A stretch of 64,000 bases of DNA from AP-15 sp963702685 (GTDB lineage: Bacteria > Pseudomonadota > Alphaproteobacteria > ATCC43930 > CGMCC-115725): positions 1 through 64,000 of the forward strand of contig CAVPDQ010000001.1 in NCBI GenBank assembly GCA_963702685.1. The letters are read 5' to 3'. The notes beneath the pieces are model-generated. The model was not told where the DNA came from. It searched no databases and worked only from the letters and a program-made list of their open reading frames with translations. Within the stretch, counting starts at the first letter, position 1; each line of letters opens with the position of its first letter. Positions 24,421-32,921 of this stretch are shown here, piece by piece. Made by a program: the position numbers and the translations under genes.

Positions 24421-24539
24421 CTGCCTGCGGCGTCCGGCTCGACGGCGCCGACTTCGATATCGGCGCGGCGCCACAGCTTTTCGACCATCGCAGGACCGGC
24501 CGCCAGCCGCGTCAGGGCTTTGCCGAGGCGCTTGCCCAT
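24417..24539 (-). CDS. Mini-ORF (40 residues) between regulator and glycosyltransferase
   Basis: A short basic-then-acidic peptide MGKRLGKALTRLAAGPAMVE... of 40 residues lies 21 bp downstream of the response regulator. Its stop overlaps the ATG of the duplicated glycosyltransferase start (ATGA). The tight spacing on both sides argues that it is translated as part of the operon. The first half could form an amphipathic helix. No homologue is recognised, and the upstream GCCGG is a weak ribosome site. It may be a small protein or only a coupling device. Confidence 0.4.
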   Translation of the reverse strand: MGKRLGKALTRLAAGPAMVEKLWRRADIEVGAVEPDAAGR

Positions 24540-24560
24540 GCTGGCCGCCGGCTCGATTTT

Positions 24561-25251
24561 CTAGGTTACGAGGCGGTAGCCGCCGGTGTCGGTCACCAGG
24601 ATTTCGGCGCGGGTCGGGTCGCGCTCGATCTTTTGGCGCAGCCGATAGACATGGGTTTCGAGCGTGTGGGTGGTGACCGCGGCATTGTAGCCCCACACCT
24701 CGTCGAGCAGGGTGTCGCGCCCGATCGCCCGGTCGCCGGCGCGATAGAGGTATTTCAGGATCGCGGTTTCTTTCTCCGTCAGCCGCACCTTTTTGCGGCC
24801 GCTCTGGTCGGTGAGCAGCTTGGCGCTCGGACGAAAGGTATAGGGGCCGATCGTAAAGACGGCGTCGTCGCTCTGCTCGCTCTGCCGCAAATGCGCCCGC
24901 AGCCTCGCCAGCAGCACGTTGAGCCGGAACGGCTTGGTCACATAGTCGTCGGCGCCGGAATCGAGACCTTCGACAGTGTCGGCCTCGCCATCGGCGCCGG
25001 TCAGCATGACGATCGGCACCCGCACCCCGGCGCGGCGCAGCCGCGCGGCACAGCTCGCGCCCGTCCATATCGGGCAAGCCGACATCGAGCAGGATCGCAT
25101 CGAAGCGCTGGCTCGCGGCAATCGCGGAAGCCTCCGCCGCGGTGCCGCATTCGTGGGTGACGAACTCCTGGTTCAGCTCGAGCTGCTCGGCCAATGACCG
25201 GCGCAGCACATCGTCATCATCGACGATCAAGACCTTGCGACCGGTTTTCAT
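24561..25251 (-). pseudogene. OmpR-family response regulator, one frameshift
   Basis: Frame-corrected, the protein has 229 residues. A receiver domain (KVLIVDDDDVLRRSL, phospho-acceptor Asp in FDAILLDVGLPDMDG, then IVMLTGADG and the Lys of DYVTKPF) is followed by an OmpR/PhoB winged helix (about residues 135-229) with LTEKETAILKYLYRAG and THTLETHVYRLRQKIE. One extra base in CCGCGCGG at 25042-25048 breaks the frame between DGRELCR and LRRAGVRVPIV. Both halves are otherwise perfect, so sequencing error is plausible. It heads the carbohydrate operon and is divergent from the ABC exporter. No partner kinase is adjacent. Confidence 0.85.
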
Positions 25252-25610
25252 CGTCTTCCCCGCCGGATCGAAAAAGCGCTCGGCACTGCGCGACAACGAC
25301 GCCCCGGCCGGCAGCGGCGGCGCCCCGATTATTTGCAACCCAAGGCTCGATCATCCCTCGATCCGGCCGGGTGCACCCTAGCTGAGCCGCCCGCGATATT
25401 CAAACCGGGGGACCGGAGCGGCGCCGCAGCGCGCCACTTTAAGACAACCGCAGCAGCGATTTGCCGTGCCGTTACGCCCGACCGCTCGCCACCGGTCGCG
25501 GCGCGCCGAGCGCGGCGCGATGTCGGCCGATGGGTGCATCGCTCGAATCGCCAGGGATTAATTTCGCCCGCCGCCTGTTGTCAGCAGGTGACCGGGGAAA
25601 ATTTGTTGCC
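25252..25610. other. 359-bp divergent intergenic region
   Basis: It lies between the response regulator and ABC exporter starts. No gene is supported. Promoters for both directions must lie here, but no strong hexamers or palindromes stand out. The exporter frame stays open far upstream of 25611, so its start could be earlier. Confidence 0.5.
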
Positions 25611-27443
25611 GTGGAGCGGGACCGCAGCTTGACGAACGTGGAGCATCGCCAGCGCAGCCTGGCCGACACAAAGACCGGCGCCGCCGAGCGCCTGCCCGAG
25701 CAAGCCAGGCGTGGCGCGGTGCGGTTTCTGCTGCATTACGTCGCTCGTCGCGCCGCCAATCACACGCTCGTGCTGGCCGCCGTGCTGGCGGCGGTCGGCT
25801 GCGCCATCGGCTCGCAATACGGCATCAAGAACCTCGTCGATGCGCTCGATACGCCAAATGTCGGCGCGGCGCAGCTATGGTCGGCCATCGCCCTGCTGCT
25901 CGGGCTCGTCGCCGCCGACAATCTCTTGTGGCGCGGCGCCGGCTGGGTCGCCGCGCGGACCTTTGTGGCGGTTGGCGGCGACATCCGCATCGAGCTTTTC
26001 GAGCACCTGACCGGGCACGGCCCGCGCTATTTTGCCAATCGTCTTCCGGGGGCGCTGGCCAGCCGGATCACGCTCGCGGCGAACGAGGCGTTCACGATCG
26101 AAAATGCGCTGACCTGGACGACGATCCCGCCCGCCGTCGCGGTGGTCGGCAGCATCGCCGTCCTCGGCACCGTCAATTGGCATTTGACGGTGGCGCTCGC
26201 CGCCGCGGCTGCAGCACTGGGCGCGGTGATCGCCTGGTTCGCCGGCAGGAACCACAACCTCCACGACTGCTATGCGGCGCGGGCGGCGGCGGTCACCGGC
26301 GATCTCGCCGATATCGTCAGCAATATCGGGCTGGTGCGCAGCTTTGCCGCGGCCGGTCGCGAAGGCGCGCGGCTATGGCGCAATATCGAGAACGAAATGG
26401 CCGCGCAACGCGAGAGCCTGCTCTCGCTCGAACGGCTTCGCCTGCTCCATGCGGGGTGCGTTTTCGCCGTCACTGCCGCGATTCTGGTCTGGGCCGCGCT
26501 GCTGTGGCGCGCCCGGCGCATCACGACCGGCGATGTGGTGCTGGCGACGACGCTCGGCTTTACGGTGCTGCACGCCTCGCGCGACCTCGCGATGGCGCTG
26601 GTTCAGCTGCTGCAGAATTTTGCCAAGCTGGCGGAAGCCGTCCGGGTGCTGGGCCTGCCGCACGAGATGCCCGAGGCTGCCGCTGCCCAGCGGCTGATCC
26701 GCCTCGGCGGCTCGGTTTCCTTTGTCGATGTCTCGTTCAGCTATCCGGACGGGGAGCGGGTGCTGCAAGATTTCACGCTGCATATCCCGCCGGGCCAAAA
26801 GGTCGGGCTGGTCGGCCGCTCCGGCGCCGGCAAATCGACGATCTTCGCGCTTCTGCAGCGACTTTACGATCCCGAGCGCGGCCATGTCCTGGTTGACGAG
26901 CAGGACATCGCCGAGGTCGCGCTGGACAGCCTGCGGCGATCGATCGCGGTCGTGCACCAGGAAGTGCTGCTCTTTCACCGATCGGTCATGGAGAATTTGC
27001 GCTACGGCCGGCCATCGGCCAGCGACGCGGCGGTTTTCCGCGCCGCCGAGGCGGCCCATTGCACCGGGTTTATCAAGCGCCTGCCGCTGGGCTTCGACAC
27101 GACCGTCGGCGAGCGCGGCCTGAAGCTGTCGGGCGGCCAGCGGCAACGCCTGGCGATTGCGCGGGCATTTTTGTGCGACGCGCCGATCATCCTGCTCGAC
27201 GAGGCGACCTCGGCGCTCGACAGCGAATCCGAGTGGCTCGTGCAGGACGCGCTCGACCGCCTGTTCCGGGGCCGCACGGTGATCGCGGCGGCGCACCGGC
27301 TCTCGACCCTCGCCGCGTTCGACCGGATCGTCGTCATCGAAAACCGGCGGATCGTCGAGGACGGGCCGGCCATGCCGCTCTTGCGGCGGGCCGATCTCGA
27401 CAACCGTTTGCGCGCGCGGCGCTCGCGGGCCGAGCGATCGTGA
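25611..27443 (+). CDS. ABC exporter, fused membrane and ATPase domains
   Basis: The half-transporter has about 610 residues. Six membrane helices lie in residues about 40-340 (for example NHTLVLAAVLAAVGCAIGS). They are followed by a nucleotide-binding domain with Walker A GRSGAGKST (about 403), Q-loop HQEVLLF, signature LSGGQRQRLAI (about 504), Walker B IILLDEATSALD (about 526) and H-loop AAHRLST. It should work as a homodimer exporting a lipid, peptide or glycan. The GTG at 25611 with GGGGAAAA upstream is preferred. In-frame TTG/GTG codons at 25629 and 25638 are alternatives, and the long frame from 25461 reads as non-coding. Substrate unknown. Confidence 0.92.
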   Translation: MERDRSLTNVEHRQRSLADTKTGAAERLPEQARRGAVRFLLHYVARRAANHTLVLAAVLAAVGCAIGSQYGIKNLVDALDTPNVGAAQLWSAIALLLGLVAADNLLWRGAGWVAARTFVAVGGDIRIELFEHLTGHGPRYFANRLPGALASRITLAANEAFTIENALTWTTIPPAVAVVGSIAVLGTVNWHLTVALAAAAAALGAVIAWFAGRNHNLHDCYAARAAAVTGDLADIVSNIGLVRSFAAAGREGARLWRNIENEMAAQRESLLSLERLRLLHAGCVFAVTAAILVWAALLWRARRITTGDVVLATTLGFTVLHASRDLAMALVQLLQNFAKLAEAVRVLGLPHEMPEAAAAQRLIRLGGSVSFVDVSFSYPDGERVLQDFTLHIPPGQKVGLVGRSGAGKSTIFALLQRLYDPERGHVLVDEQDIAEVALDSLRRSIAVVHQEVLLFHRSVMENLRYGRPSASDAAVFRAAEAAHCTGFIKRLPLGFDTTVGERGLKLSGGQRQRLAIARAFLCDAPIILLDEATSALDSESEWLVQDALDRLFRGRTVIAAAHRLSTLAAFDRIVVIENRRIVEDGPAMPLLRRADLDNRLRARRSRAERS

Positions 27444-27793
27444 TCGCCGCGCCTGTCCGCAGAATCTTGGCGACGCTGGTGAGATGTCTCGGAAATGGCG
27501 GTACAAGCGTAAGGTCCCTCCCCCTCGATGGGCCCCTCGATGGGGGAGGGCAGGGTGGGGGTGACCGCGCCAGCGGCAAACGCCGCCGGAGCCAAAAACT
27601 TCCGATCCCGGCCCTTGGCGCCTTGCGCTCAGGAGGTGGACGACCTCGATCCAGGCTGGTCAGCAACGCGAGAGACTGCCGAGATTTTCATGCCGCGAGC
27701 CGCGGCGATGCCGGCATCACCCCCACCCAACCCTCCCCCATCGAGGGGGAGGGCGGCAGTCCGCAACGCGGATCCTCCCTGACGACAGGAACA
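27444..27793. other. 350-bp gap containing a 32-bp inverted repeat
   Basis: No gene is supported. Most of the gap is occupied by the inverted repeat at 27533-27748 and its spacer. It separates the ABC exporter from the PRC-barrel gene. Confidence 0.6.
27533..27748. repeat. Inverted repeat with 32-bp arms (CCCTCCCCC/GGGTGGGGGTGA type)
   Basis: The left arm 27533-27564 and right arm 27717-27748 are complementary except for two adjacent mismatches. Each arm also contains a TCGATGGGGGAGGG half-palindrome. The 152-bp spacer has no open frame of note. The arrangement resembles a small MITE-like element; the same G/C-run vocabulary occurs at 1341-1475. Confidence 0.8.
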
Positions 27794-28276
27794 TTGTTGC
27801 GGCAATTTAGAGACAGATCACTAGTCTTAGGGGCGCTGGTCTTGGCGATCGCCGTGGTTGCGGCTCCGCTGCCGAGCCATGCGGCGCAACCGGCGCCCGA
27901 AGCGCGCGGGCCGCCCAAGCCAAAAAACCTCGTGCCTTTGAACACCAGGGACACGATGGGCGCCCTCGGCAAAAAGGTGATCGGGCCGAAGGGCGAGACG
28001 CTCGGCCTGATCGTCGATGTGGTCATCGACGCCGCCGGGCATCCGCAAGCTGCGATCGTCGATTTCGGCGGGTTTCTCGGCGTCGGCAGCCGCAAGGTCG
28101 CGGTCGATTGGAACCTGCTGCATTTTGCCCCGAGCGTTGCCGACCGGCCGGTCCTGCTGAACCTCGACCGCACGCAAATCCAGGCAGCGCCGGCATACAA
28201 GCCCGATTCCGGCCCGGTCGAGATGGTCGGGGCACCGGCGTCGAAGCCGCCGGCCGCTCCCGATGTGCCCAGGTGA
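27794..28276 (+). CDS. Secreted PRC-barrel domain protein
   Basis: The 160-residue product has a signal peptide (LVLGALVLAIAVVAAPLPSHAA), a proline-rich linker and one PRC-barrel (about residues 50-115: MGALGKKVIGPKGETLGLIV, GHPQAAIVDFGGFLGVGSRK, VAVDWNLLHF). Periplasmic PRC-barrel proteins of this type are common in alphaproteobacteria with unclear roles. No ATG is available; the TTG at 27794 with ACAGGA just upstream gives a normal signal peptide. Its end overlaps the MFS gene start by 14 bp, so the two are cotranscribed. Confidence 0.78.
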   Translation: MLRQFRDRSLVLGALVLAIAVVAAPLPSHAAQPAPEARGPPKPKNLVPLNTRDTMGALGKKVIGPKGETLGLIVDVVIDAAGHPQAAIVDFGGFLGVGSRKVAVDWNLLHFAPSVADRPVLLNLDRTQIQAAPAYKPDSGPVEMVGAPASKPPAAPDVPR

Positions 28277-29573
28277 CCGGAGCATAAAGGCGGCGGCGCC
28301 AAGCCCGCTGGCGCTTTTTGCGGTGCCCTCGCCCGATCGCGGGCTCGACTGGCTCAACCTCTTTGTCGCCAATATCCAGACCGGCTTCGGCCCGTTTGTC
28401 GCGGTTTATCTGACCACCCAAGGGTGGACGCAAACGGCGATCGGCCTGGCTCTCAGCCTCGGCACGGTCACCGCGATGGCGAGCCAGCTGCCCGCGGGCG
28501 CGCTGGTCGATGCGATCCGCAGCAAGGCGGCCGTCGCCTTTTTCAGCATCCTCGCCTTTACCGTCAGCGCGCTGATGTTCGCGCTGCTGCCGATCCCGCT
28601 CTTCATCTATATCGCCCTGGGGCTGCACGGGTTTTCGAGCTGCACCTTGGGACCGGCGATCGCGGCGATCAGCCTGTTGATCGCCGGGCCGAGACAGCTC
28701 GGGATGCGGCTCGGGCGCAACGCGCGGTTTGCGGCGATCGGCAACGGCGTCGGCGCGGCGCTGATGGGCGCAATCGGGTACTGGCTCTCGGAACGGGCGG
28801 TGTTTTTTCTGACCGCGGGATTGACCTTGCCGGCGCTTTTGCCGCTGCTGGCGCTCGCCGGGGTGCGCGAGCCCGAGCGCCCGGCACAGACCGATGGCGC
28901 GCCGGGGCGGCCGGCACAGACCGATCGCGAGCCCGAGGGGCCGGCACAGACCGATGGCGCGCCCGAACGGCGGGCGCAGCCCCGGAGCGGGCGAATCCTC
29001 GAGCTGCTGACGACGCCTGCGCTCTTGGTCTTCGCGGTTTGCGTCATGCTGTTTACTCTCGGCAACGCGGCGATGATGCCGCTCGCCAGCACGGTCCTGA
29101 CCAAGCGGGCGACCGGTGCTGCGACATTGCTGATCGCGGCGTGCATCGTTCTGCCGCAGCTCGTCGTAGCCGTGTTGTCGCCGGTCCTGGGCCGCATCGC
29201 CGAAATCCGCGGTCGCCGCCTGGTGATGCTGGTCGGGTTTTGCACCCTGCCGATCCGCGGCCTGTTGTTCGCCACCCTGAGCGACCCGAGCCTGATCGTG
29301 CTGGTGCAGGTCTTGGACGGTGTCGCCGGTGCGGCGCTCGGGGTCCTGGTGCCGCTGGTGACGAGCGACATCGCCGGGCGGTCCGGCCATTACAACCTGT
29401 CGCTCGGCTTTATCGGCTTTATGGTAGGCGTCGGCGCCACGTTCAGCACCAGCCTCGCGGGCTGGATCGCGGACCGGTTCGGCGACCCGGTCGCCTTTGC
29501 CGGCCTGGCAGGCGTCGGATTCGCAGCGATGCTGCTGGTGTGGGCGGCAATGCCCGAAACCAGGCCCGAATGA
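28263..29573 (+). CDS. MFS transporter with a repeat-expanded central loop
   Basis: This 436-residue major facilitator has twelve predicted helices, for example GFGPFVAVYLTTQGWTQTAI (TM1 loop) and SGHYNLSLGFIGFMVGVGAT near TM11. The cytoplasmic loop between helices 6 and 7 carries three near-identical 10-residue units (RPAQTDGAPG, RPAQTDREPE, GPAQTDGAPE) encoded by a 30-bp tandem repeat. It resembles uncharacterised transporters that neighbour PRC or TPR genes in Bradyrhizobiaceae. The ATG at 28263 lies inside the end of the PRC-barrel gene. Substrate unknown. Confidence 0.88.
   Translation: MCPGDRSIKAAAPSPLALFAVPSPDRGLDWLNLFVANIQTGFGPFVAVYLTTQGWTQTAIGLALSLGTVTAMASQLPAGALVDAIRSKAAVAFFSILAFTVSALMFALLPIPLFIYIALGLHGFSSCTLGPAIAAISLLIAGPRQLGMRLGRNARFAAIGNGVGAALMGAIGYWLSERAVFFLTAGLTLPALLPLLALAGVREPERPAQTDGAPGRPAQTDREPEGPAQTDGAPERRAQPRSGRILELLTTPALLVFAVCVMLFTLGNAAMMPLASTVLTKRATGAATLLIAACIVLPQLVVAVLSPVLGRIAEIRGRRLVMLVGFCTLPIRGLLFATLSDPSLIVLVQVLDGVAGAALGVLVPLVTSDIAGRSGHYNLSLGFIGFMVGVGATFSTSLAGWIADRFGDPVAFAGLAGVGFAAMLLVWAAMPETRPE
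28870..28980 (+). repeat. 30-bp tandem repeat in MFS loop
   Basis: CCGGCACAGACCGAT recurs at 28881, 28911 and 28941, a 30-bp period equal to ten codons. The repeat keeps the frame and lies in the TM6-TM7 loop. Confidence 0.9.
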
Positions 29574-29692
29574 CCCCGCCGCTCCGGCAGCTGGTGGCAG
29601 GCATGCGGGATGATGGGTGGCTCGGCGGCGAATAAGTTTGCCGGGCAGCGGGTGGCCGCGCCATATAAGCGCGGCGGCTGGAGAAGAGAGCA

Positions 29693-30814
29693 GTGCACGA
29701 AGCGGAAATCCCGCCGAGAGAAGAGAGTGACGGCGACGCGTTCGGGCCGGCGATCGGCGCGCTGCGCCGGGGCGACCCGGTGCTGGTCCGTGGCCCCGCG
29801 GGGGCCATCCTCGCGGTCGCCGCCGAGCTGGTAACCGACGAAAATTTGCGCCGGCTGCGGGCCATGTGGGCCGGCAGCGCCAGTGTCGTGTTGACGCGCC
29901 GCCGCGCGGTGGCGTTGGGCTTGGCCCTGCGCCAGGGATGGTCGGGGGCGGTGTCGATCGCGGTTTCGCCCGAGCTGACGGCGGCGGTGATTCGCAACCT
30001 CGCCGACCCTGCGGCCTCGCTCGGCGCCGAGCCGCCGGGGCTCGGGCCGGCGCCGGCGGCGGCCGAGGGTGCCGCGCTCGCCGCGGTGGCCTTGGCCAAG
30101 CTCGCCTCGTTGCTGCCGGCGGCGCTGGTGGTCCGGCTCGGCGCGGCCGAGGCGCTCTTGTGCGCGCGGCGCGGCGATGTCGCGGCGGTCGAGGCCGAGA
30201 CGCTGCTCGCGCGCAACGCGGCGGCAGCCGGGCTCGACCGGGTAACCGAGGCGCGCGTGCCGCTTGCCGACGCCGAGAATGCGCGGCTGATCGCGTTTCG
30301 GCCGCGCGACGGGGGTGGCGAGCATCTGGCGATCGTGATCGGCACGCCCGACCCGGCGGAGCCGGTGCTGACGCGGCTTCACTCGCAATGCTTTACCGGC
30401 GACCTGCTGGCGAGCTTGCGCTGCGATTGCGGCGACCAGCTGCGCGGGGCGATCGCGGCGATTGCGCGCGCCGGCGGCGGGGTGCTGCTCTACCTGGCGC
30501 AAGAGGGGCGCGGCATCGGCCTCGTCAACAAGCTGCGCGCCTATCAATTGCAGGACGCCGGCTTCGACACGCTCGACGCCAACGAGCAATTGGGCTTCGA
30601 CGCCGACGAGCGGGTCTATCTGCCGGCGGCGGAAATGCTGCGCCAGCTCGGGTTTTTGCGGGTGCGCCTGTTGACCAACAACCCGGACAAGATGGCGGCG
30701 CTCGAACGCTACGGCATCCGCATCGTCGAGCGCATCCCGCATGTGTTTCCGGCGAACGGCCACAACGAGCGCTACCTGCGCACCAAGGCGACCCGCAGCG
30801 GCCATTTGCTGTAA
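29693..30814 (+). CDS. ribA: GTP cyclohydrolase II with degenerate N-terminal region
   Basis: The enzyme hydrolyses GTP to the diaminopyrimidine that starts riboflavin synthesis. The 373-residue protein carries a C-terminal RibA domain (about 180-373) with zinc ligands in CFTGDLLASLRCDCGDQL, nucleophile arginine in AQEGRGIGL, DANEQLGFDADER and LLTNNPDKM. The first 170 residues resemble a relic of the DHBP synthase half found in bifunctional RibBA proteins but lack its acidic active-site motifs, as in other alphaproteobacterial RibA proteins. The GTG at 29693 follows GGAGAAGAGAG. It stands alone, not in a rib operon. Confidence 0.93.
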   Translation: MHEAEIPPREESDGDAFGPAIGALRRGDPVLVRGPAGAILAVAAELVTDENLRRLRAMWAGSASVVLTRRRAVALGLALRQGWSGAVSIAVSPELTAAVIRNLADPAASLGAEPPGLGPAPAAAEGAALAAVALAKLASLLPAALVVRLGAAEALLCARRGDVAAVEAETLLARNAAAAGLDRVTEARVPLADAENARLIAFRPRDGGGEHLAIVIGTPDPAEPVLTRLHSQCFTGDLLASLRCDCGDQLRGAIAAIARAGGGVLLYLAQEGRGIGLVNKLRAYQLQDAGFDTLDANEQLGFDADERVYLPAAEMLRQLGFLRVRLLTNNPDKMAALERYGIRIVERIPHVFPANGHNERYLRTKATRSGHLL

Positions 30815-30922
30815 GCGCAGCGGCATCATCCGCAAGGCTGGTCGGCCCGGTCACACCCGAATTGACAGCGCCGCCCCCGGCGGGGCGAAGATGGCGCGAT
30901 CCATCCGGTGGGGCAGGGCGGC

Positions 30923-32722
30923 ATGAGCAGTCTCGATCCTCTTCCTTATCCCGACGCGCAGCTGCGCGCGATCCTGCGCCGGGTGAAGACGATCGCCATG
31001 GTCGGCGCCTCGTCGAATTGGAACCGGCCGAGCTACTTCGTGATGAAGTACCTGCAAGGCAAAGGCTACCGCGTGATCCCGGTCAATCCCGGGCTCGCCG
31101 GCGAGGAGCTGCTCGGCGAGCAGGTCTATGCCGCGCTGCGCGACATCCCCGAGCCGGTCGACATGGTCGATGTGTTCCGAGCCGCGCGCGAGGCGCCCAA
31201 GATTGTCGAGGAGGCGATCGCGATCGGCGCCAAGGTGGTGTGGATGCAGCTCGGCATTCGCAACGACGCCGCCGCGGCAACGGCCGAGGCAGCCGGCATC
31301 GAAGTGATCATGAACCGCTGCCCGAAGATCGAGTTCGGACGGCTCGGCGGCGAGTTGTCGTGGAGCGGCGTCAATAGCGGCATCATCCGCAACCGCCCGC
31401 CCGAGCCGCCTTTGGCGCGCCGGGTCAGGGAGCGGCCGACACCATCGCAAAACGTGACATACGGCTTCGACACCCGCGCGATCCATGCCGGGGCGGCACC
31501 CGACCCGGCGACCGGCGCGCGCTCGACGCCGATCTATCAGACCGCAGCCTATGTGTTCGACGATGTCGATCATGCCGCGTCGTTGTTCAACCTGCACAAT
31601 TTCGGCTATATCTACGCGCGGCTGAACAACCCGACCGTGTCGGTGCTCGAGGAGCGGGTCGCCAGCCTCGAAGGCGGCCGCGCCGCGGTCGCCGCGGCCT
31701 CGGGCCACGCCGCGCAGTTCCTCGTCTTCTTCACGCTCATGGAGCCGGGCGACGAATTCGTCGCCTCGAAGAGCCTTTATGGCGGGTCGCTGACGCAATT
31801 CGGGCTGTCGTTCAAAAAGCTCGGCTGGAAATGCCATTTCGCCGACCCGGCCGACCCCGAAAATTTTCGCCGCGCGCTGACCCCGCGCTCAAAGGCGATC
31901 TTTATCGAGAACCTCGCCAACCCCGGCGGCATCGTTGTCGACATTGAAAAAGTGGCGGAAATCGCGCACGAGGCCGGGGTCCCGCTGATCGTCGACAACA
32001 CGCTCGCCACCCCGTATCTGTGCCGACCGTTCGAATGGGGCGCCGACATCGTCTGCCATTCGACGACCAAGTTCCTGTCCGGCCATGGCCATGCGCTGGG
32101 CGGGATCGTCGTCGAATCGGGCCGCTTCGACTGGTCGCAGGGCAAGGGGTTCCCGTCGCTGACCGACCCGGAGCCCGCCTATCACGGCCTCAAATTCTTC
32201 GAGAATTTCGGCGATTTCGCGTTTACGACCAAAGCGCGCGCGGTTGCCTTGCGCGACTTCGGCCCGACCTTGTCGCCGATGAATGCGTTCCTGACCTTGA
32301 CCGGGATCGAGACGCTGCATCTGCGCATGGAGCGGCATGTCGAGAATGCGCGCAAGGTCGCCGAGTTTCTCGCCGTCCACCCGCGCGTTGCCTGGGTCTC
32401 CTATGCCGGGCTCGCGGACAGCCCCTACCATGCGCTCGCCGCCAAATACCTGCCGAAAGGGGCGGGGGCGGTCTTCACCTTCGGCGTCAACGGCGGCTAC
32501 GAGGCCGGGACCAGGCTCGTCGAGAACGTGCAGCTGTTCTCGCACCTCGCCAATATCGGCGACACGCGCAGCCTGATTTTGCACCCCGCTTCGACCACCC
32601 ACCGCCAACTGTCGGACGAGCAGCGCGAAGCGGCCGGCGCCGGCCCCGATGTCGTGCGCCTCTCGATCGGCCTCGAAACCGCCGACGATCTGATCCGCGA
32701 CCTCGACCAGGCCCTCGGATAG
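30923..32722 (+). CDS. Fusion: CoA-binding domain + O-acetylhomoserine sulfhydrylase (MetY-like)
   Basis: One 599-residue frame encodes two normally separate proteins. Residues about 10-145 form a YccU-type CoA-binding Rossmann domain (TIAMVGASSNWNRPSYFVMK, YRVIPVNPGLAGEE, KVVWMQLGI, EVIMNRCPKIE). After a proline/arginine linker (RPPEPPLARR), residues about 170-599 are a complete Cys/Met-metabolism PLP enzyme. It shows GFDTRAIHAG, the QTAAYVFDDVDHA start, PLP-lysine motif CHSTTKFLSGHG (Lys383) and ILHPASTTH. The second part makes homocysteine or methionine precursors from O-acetylhomoserine and sulfide. The ATG at 30923 has GGGGCAGGG upstream. The fusion is uninterrupted in this sequence. Confidence 0.88.
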   Translation: MSSLDPLPYPDAQLRAILRRVKTIAMVGASSNWNRPSYFVMKYLQGKGYRVIPVNPGLAGEELLGEQVYAALRDIPEPVDMVDVFRAAREAPKIVEEAIAIGAKVVWMQLGIRNDAAAATAEAAGIEVIMNRCPKIEFGRLGGELSWSGVNSGIIRNRPPEPPLARRVRERPTPSQNVTYGFDTRAIHAGAAPDPATGARSTPIYQTAAYVFDDVDHAASLFNLHNFGYIYARLNNPTVSVLEERVASLEGGRAAVAAASGHAAQFLVFFTLMEPGDEFVASKSLYGGSLTQFGLSFKKLGWKCHFADPADPENFRRALTPRSKAIFIENLANPGGIVVDIEKVAEIAHEAGVPLIVDNTLATPYLCRPFEWGADIVCHSTTKFLSGHGHALGGIVVESGRFDWSQGKGFPSLTDPEPAYHGLKFFENFGDFAFTTKARAVALRDFGPTLSPMNAFLTLTGIETLHLRMERHVENARKVAEFLAVHPRVAWVSYAGLADSPYHALAAKYLPKGAGAVFTFGVNGGYEAGTRLVENVQLFSHLANIGDTRSLILHPASTTHRQLSDEQREAAGAGPDVVRLSIGLETADDLIRDLDQALG

Positions 32723-32746
32723 GCTTGACGCTATTTTGCCACAGAG

Positions 32747-32763
32747 TGTCGAAAAACTTTACA
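32747..32763. promoter_or_regulatory. Upstream box 1 (candidate enhancer site)
   Basis: TGTCGAAAAACTTTACA is an imperfect TGT/ACA dyad followed by GGC. It shares TGTCG, CYTTACAGGC and spacing with box 2, exactly 105 bp downstream. It lies 176 bp upstream of the sigma-54 -24 element. Confidence 0.7.
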
Positions 32764-32851
32764 GGCGTTGGGATTCGATAAATTTGGCAGTCTGATCAAT
32801 TCGTTACCTCGTATGTCGCAAGGGCTGGCCGGCAACGCCGCGGCACCCGAC

Positions 32852-32868
32852 TGTCGGATTTCCTTACA
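32852..32868. promoter_or_regulatory. Upstream box 2 (candidate enhancer site)
   Basis: TGTCGGATTTCCTTACA followed by GGC, matching box 1 at 12 of 17 positions with conserved ends. It lies about 71 bp upstream of the sigma-54 -24 element, a typical enhancer position for a bacterial enhancer-binding protein. Confidence 0.72.
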
Positions 32869-32921
32869 GGCCTTTTAAAGTGCTTTGCCATAAACAATTG
32901 AAAAAACTCAATTAATTTTTC

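Noticed and set aside
28023..29390. Minus-strand frame of 455 codons opposite the MFS transporter
   Set aside because: Contains repetitive GLCRPLGLAIG-like units that are only the antisense of the 30-bp repeat in the transporter loop.
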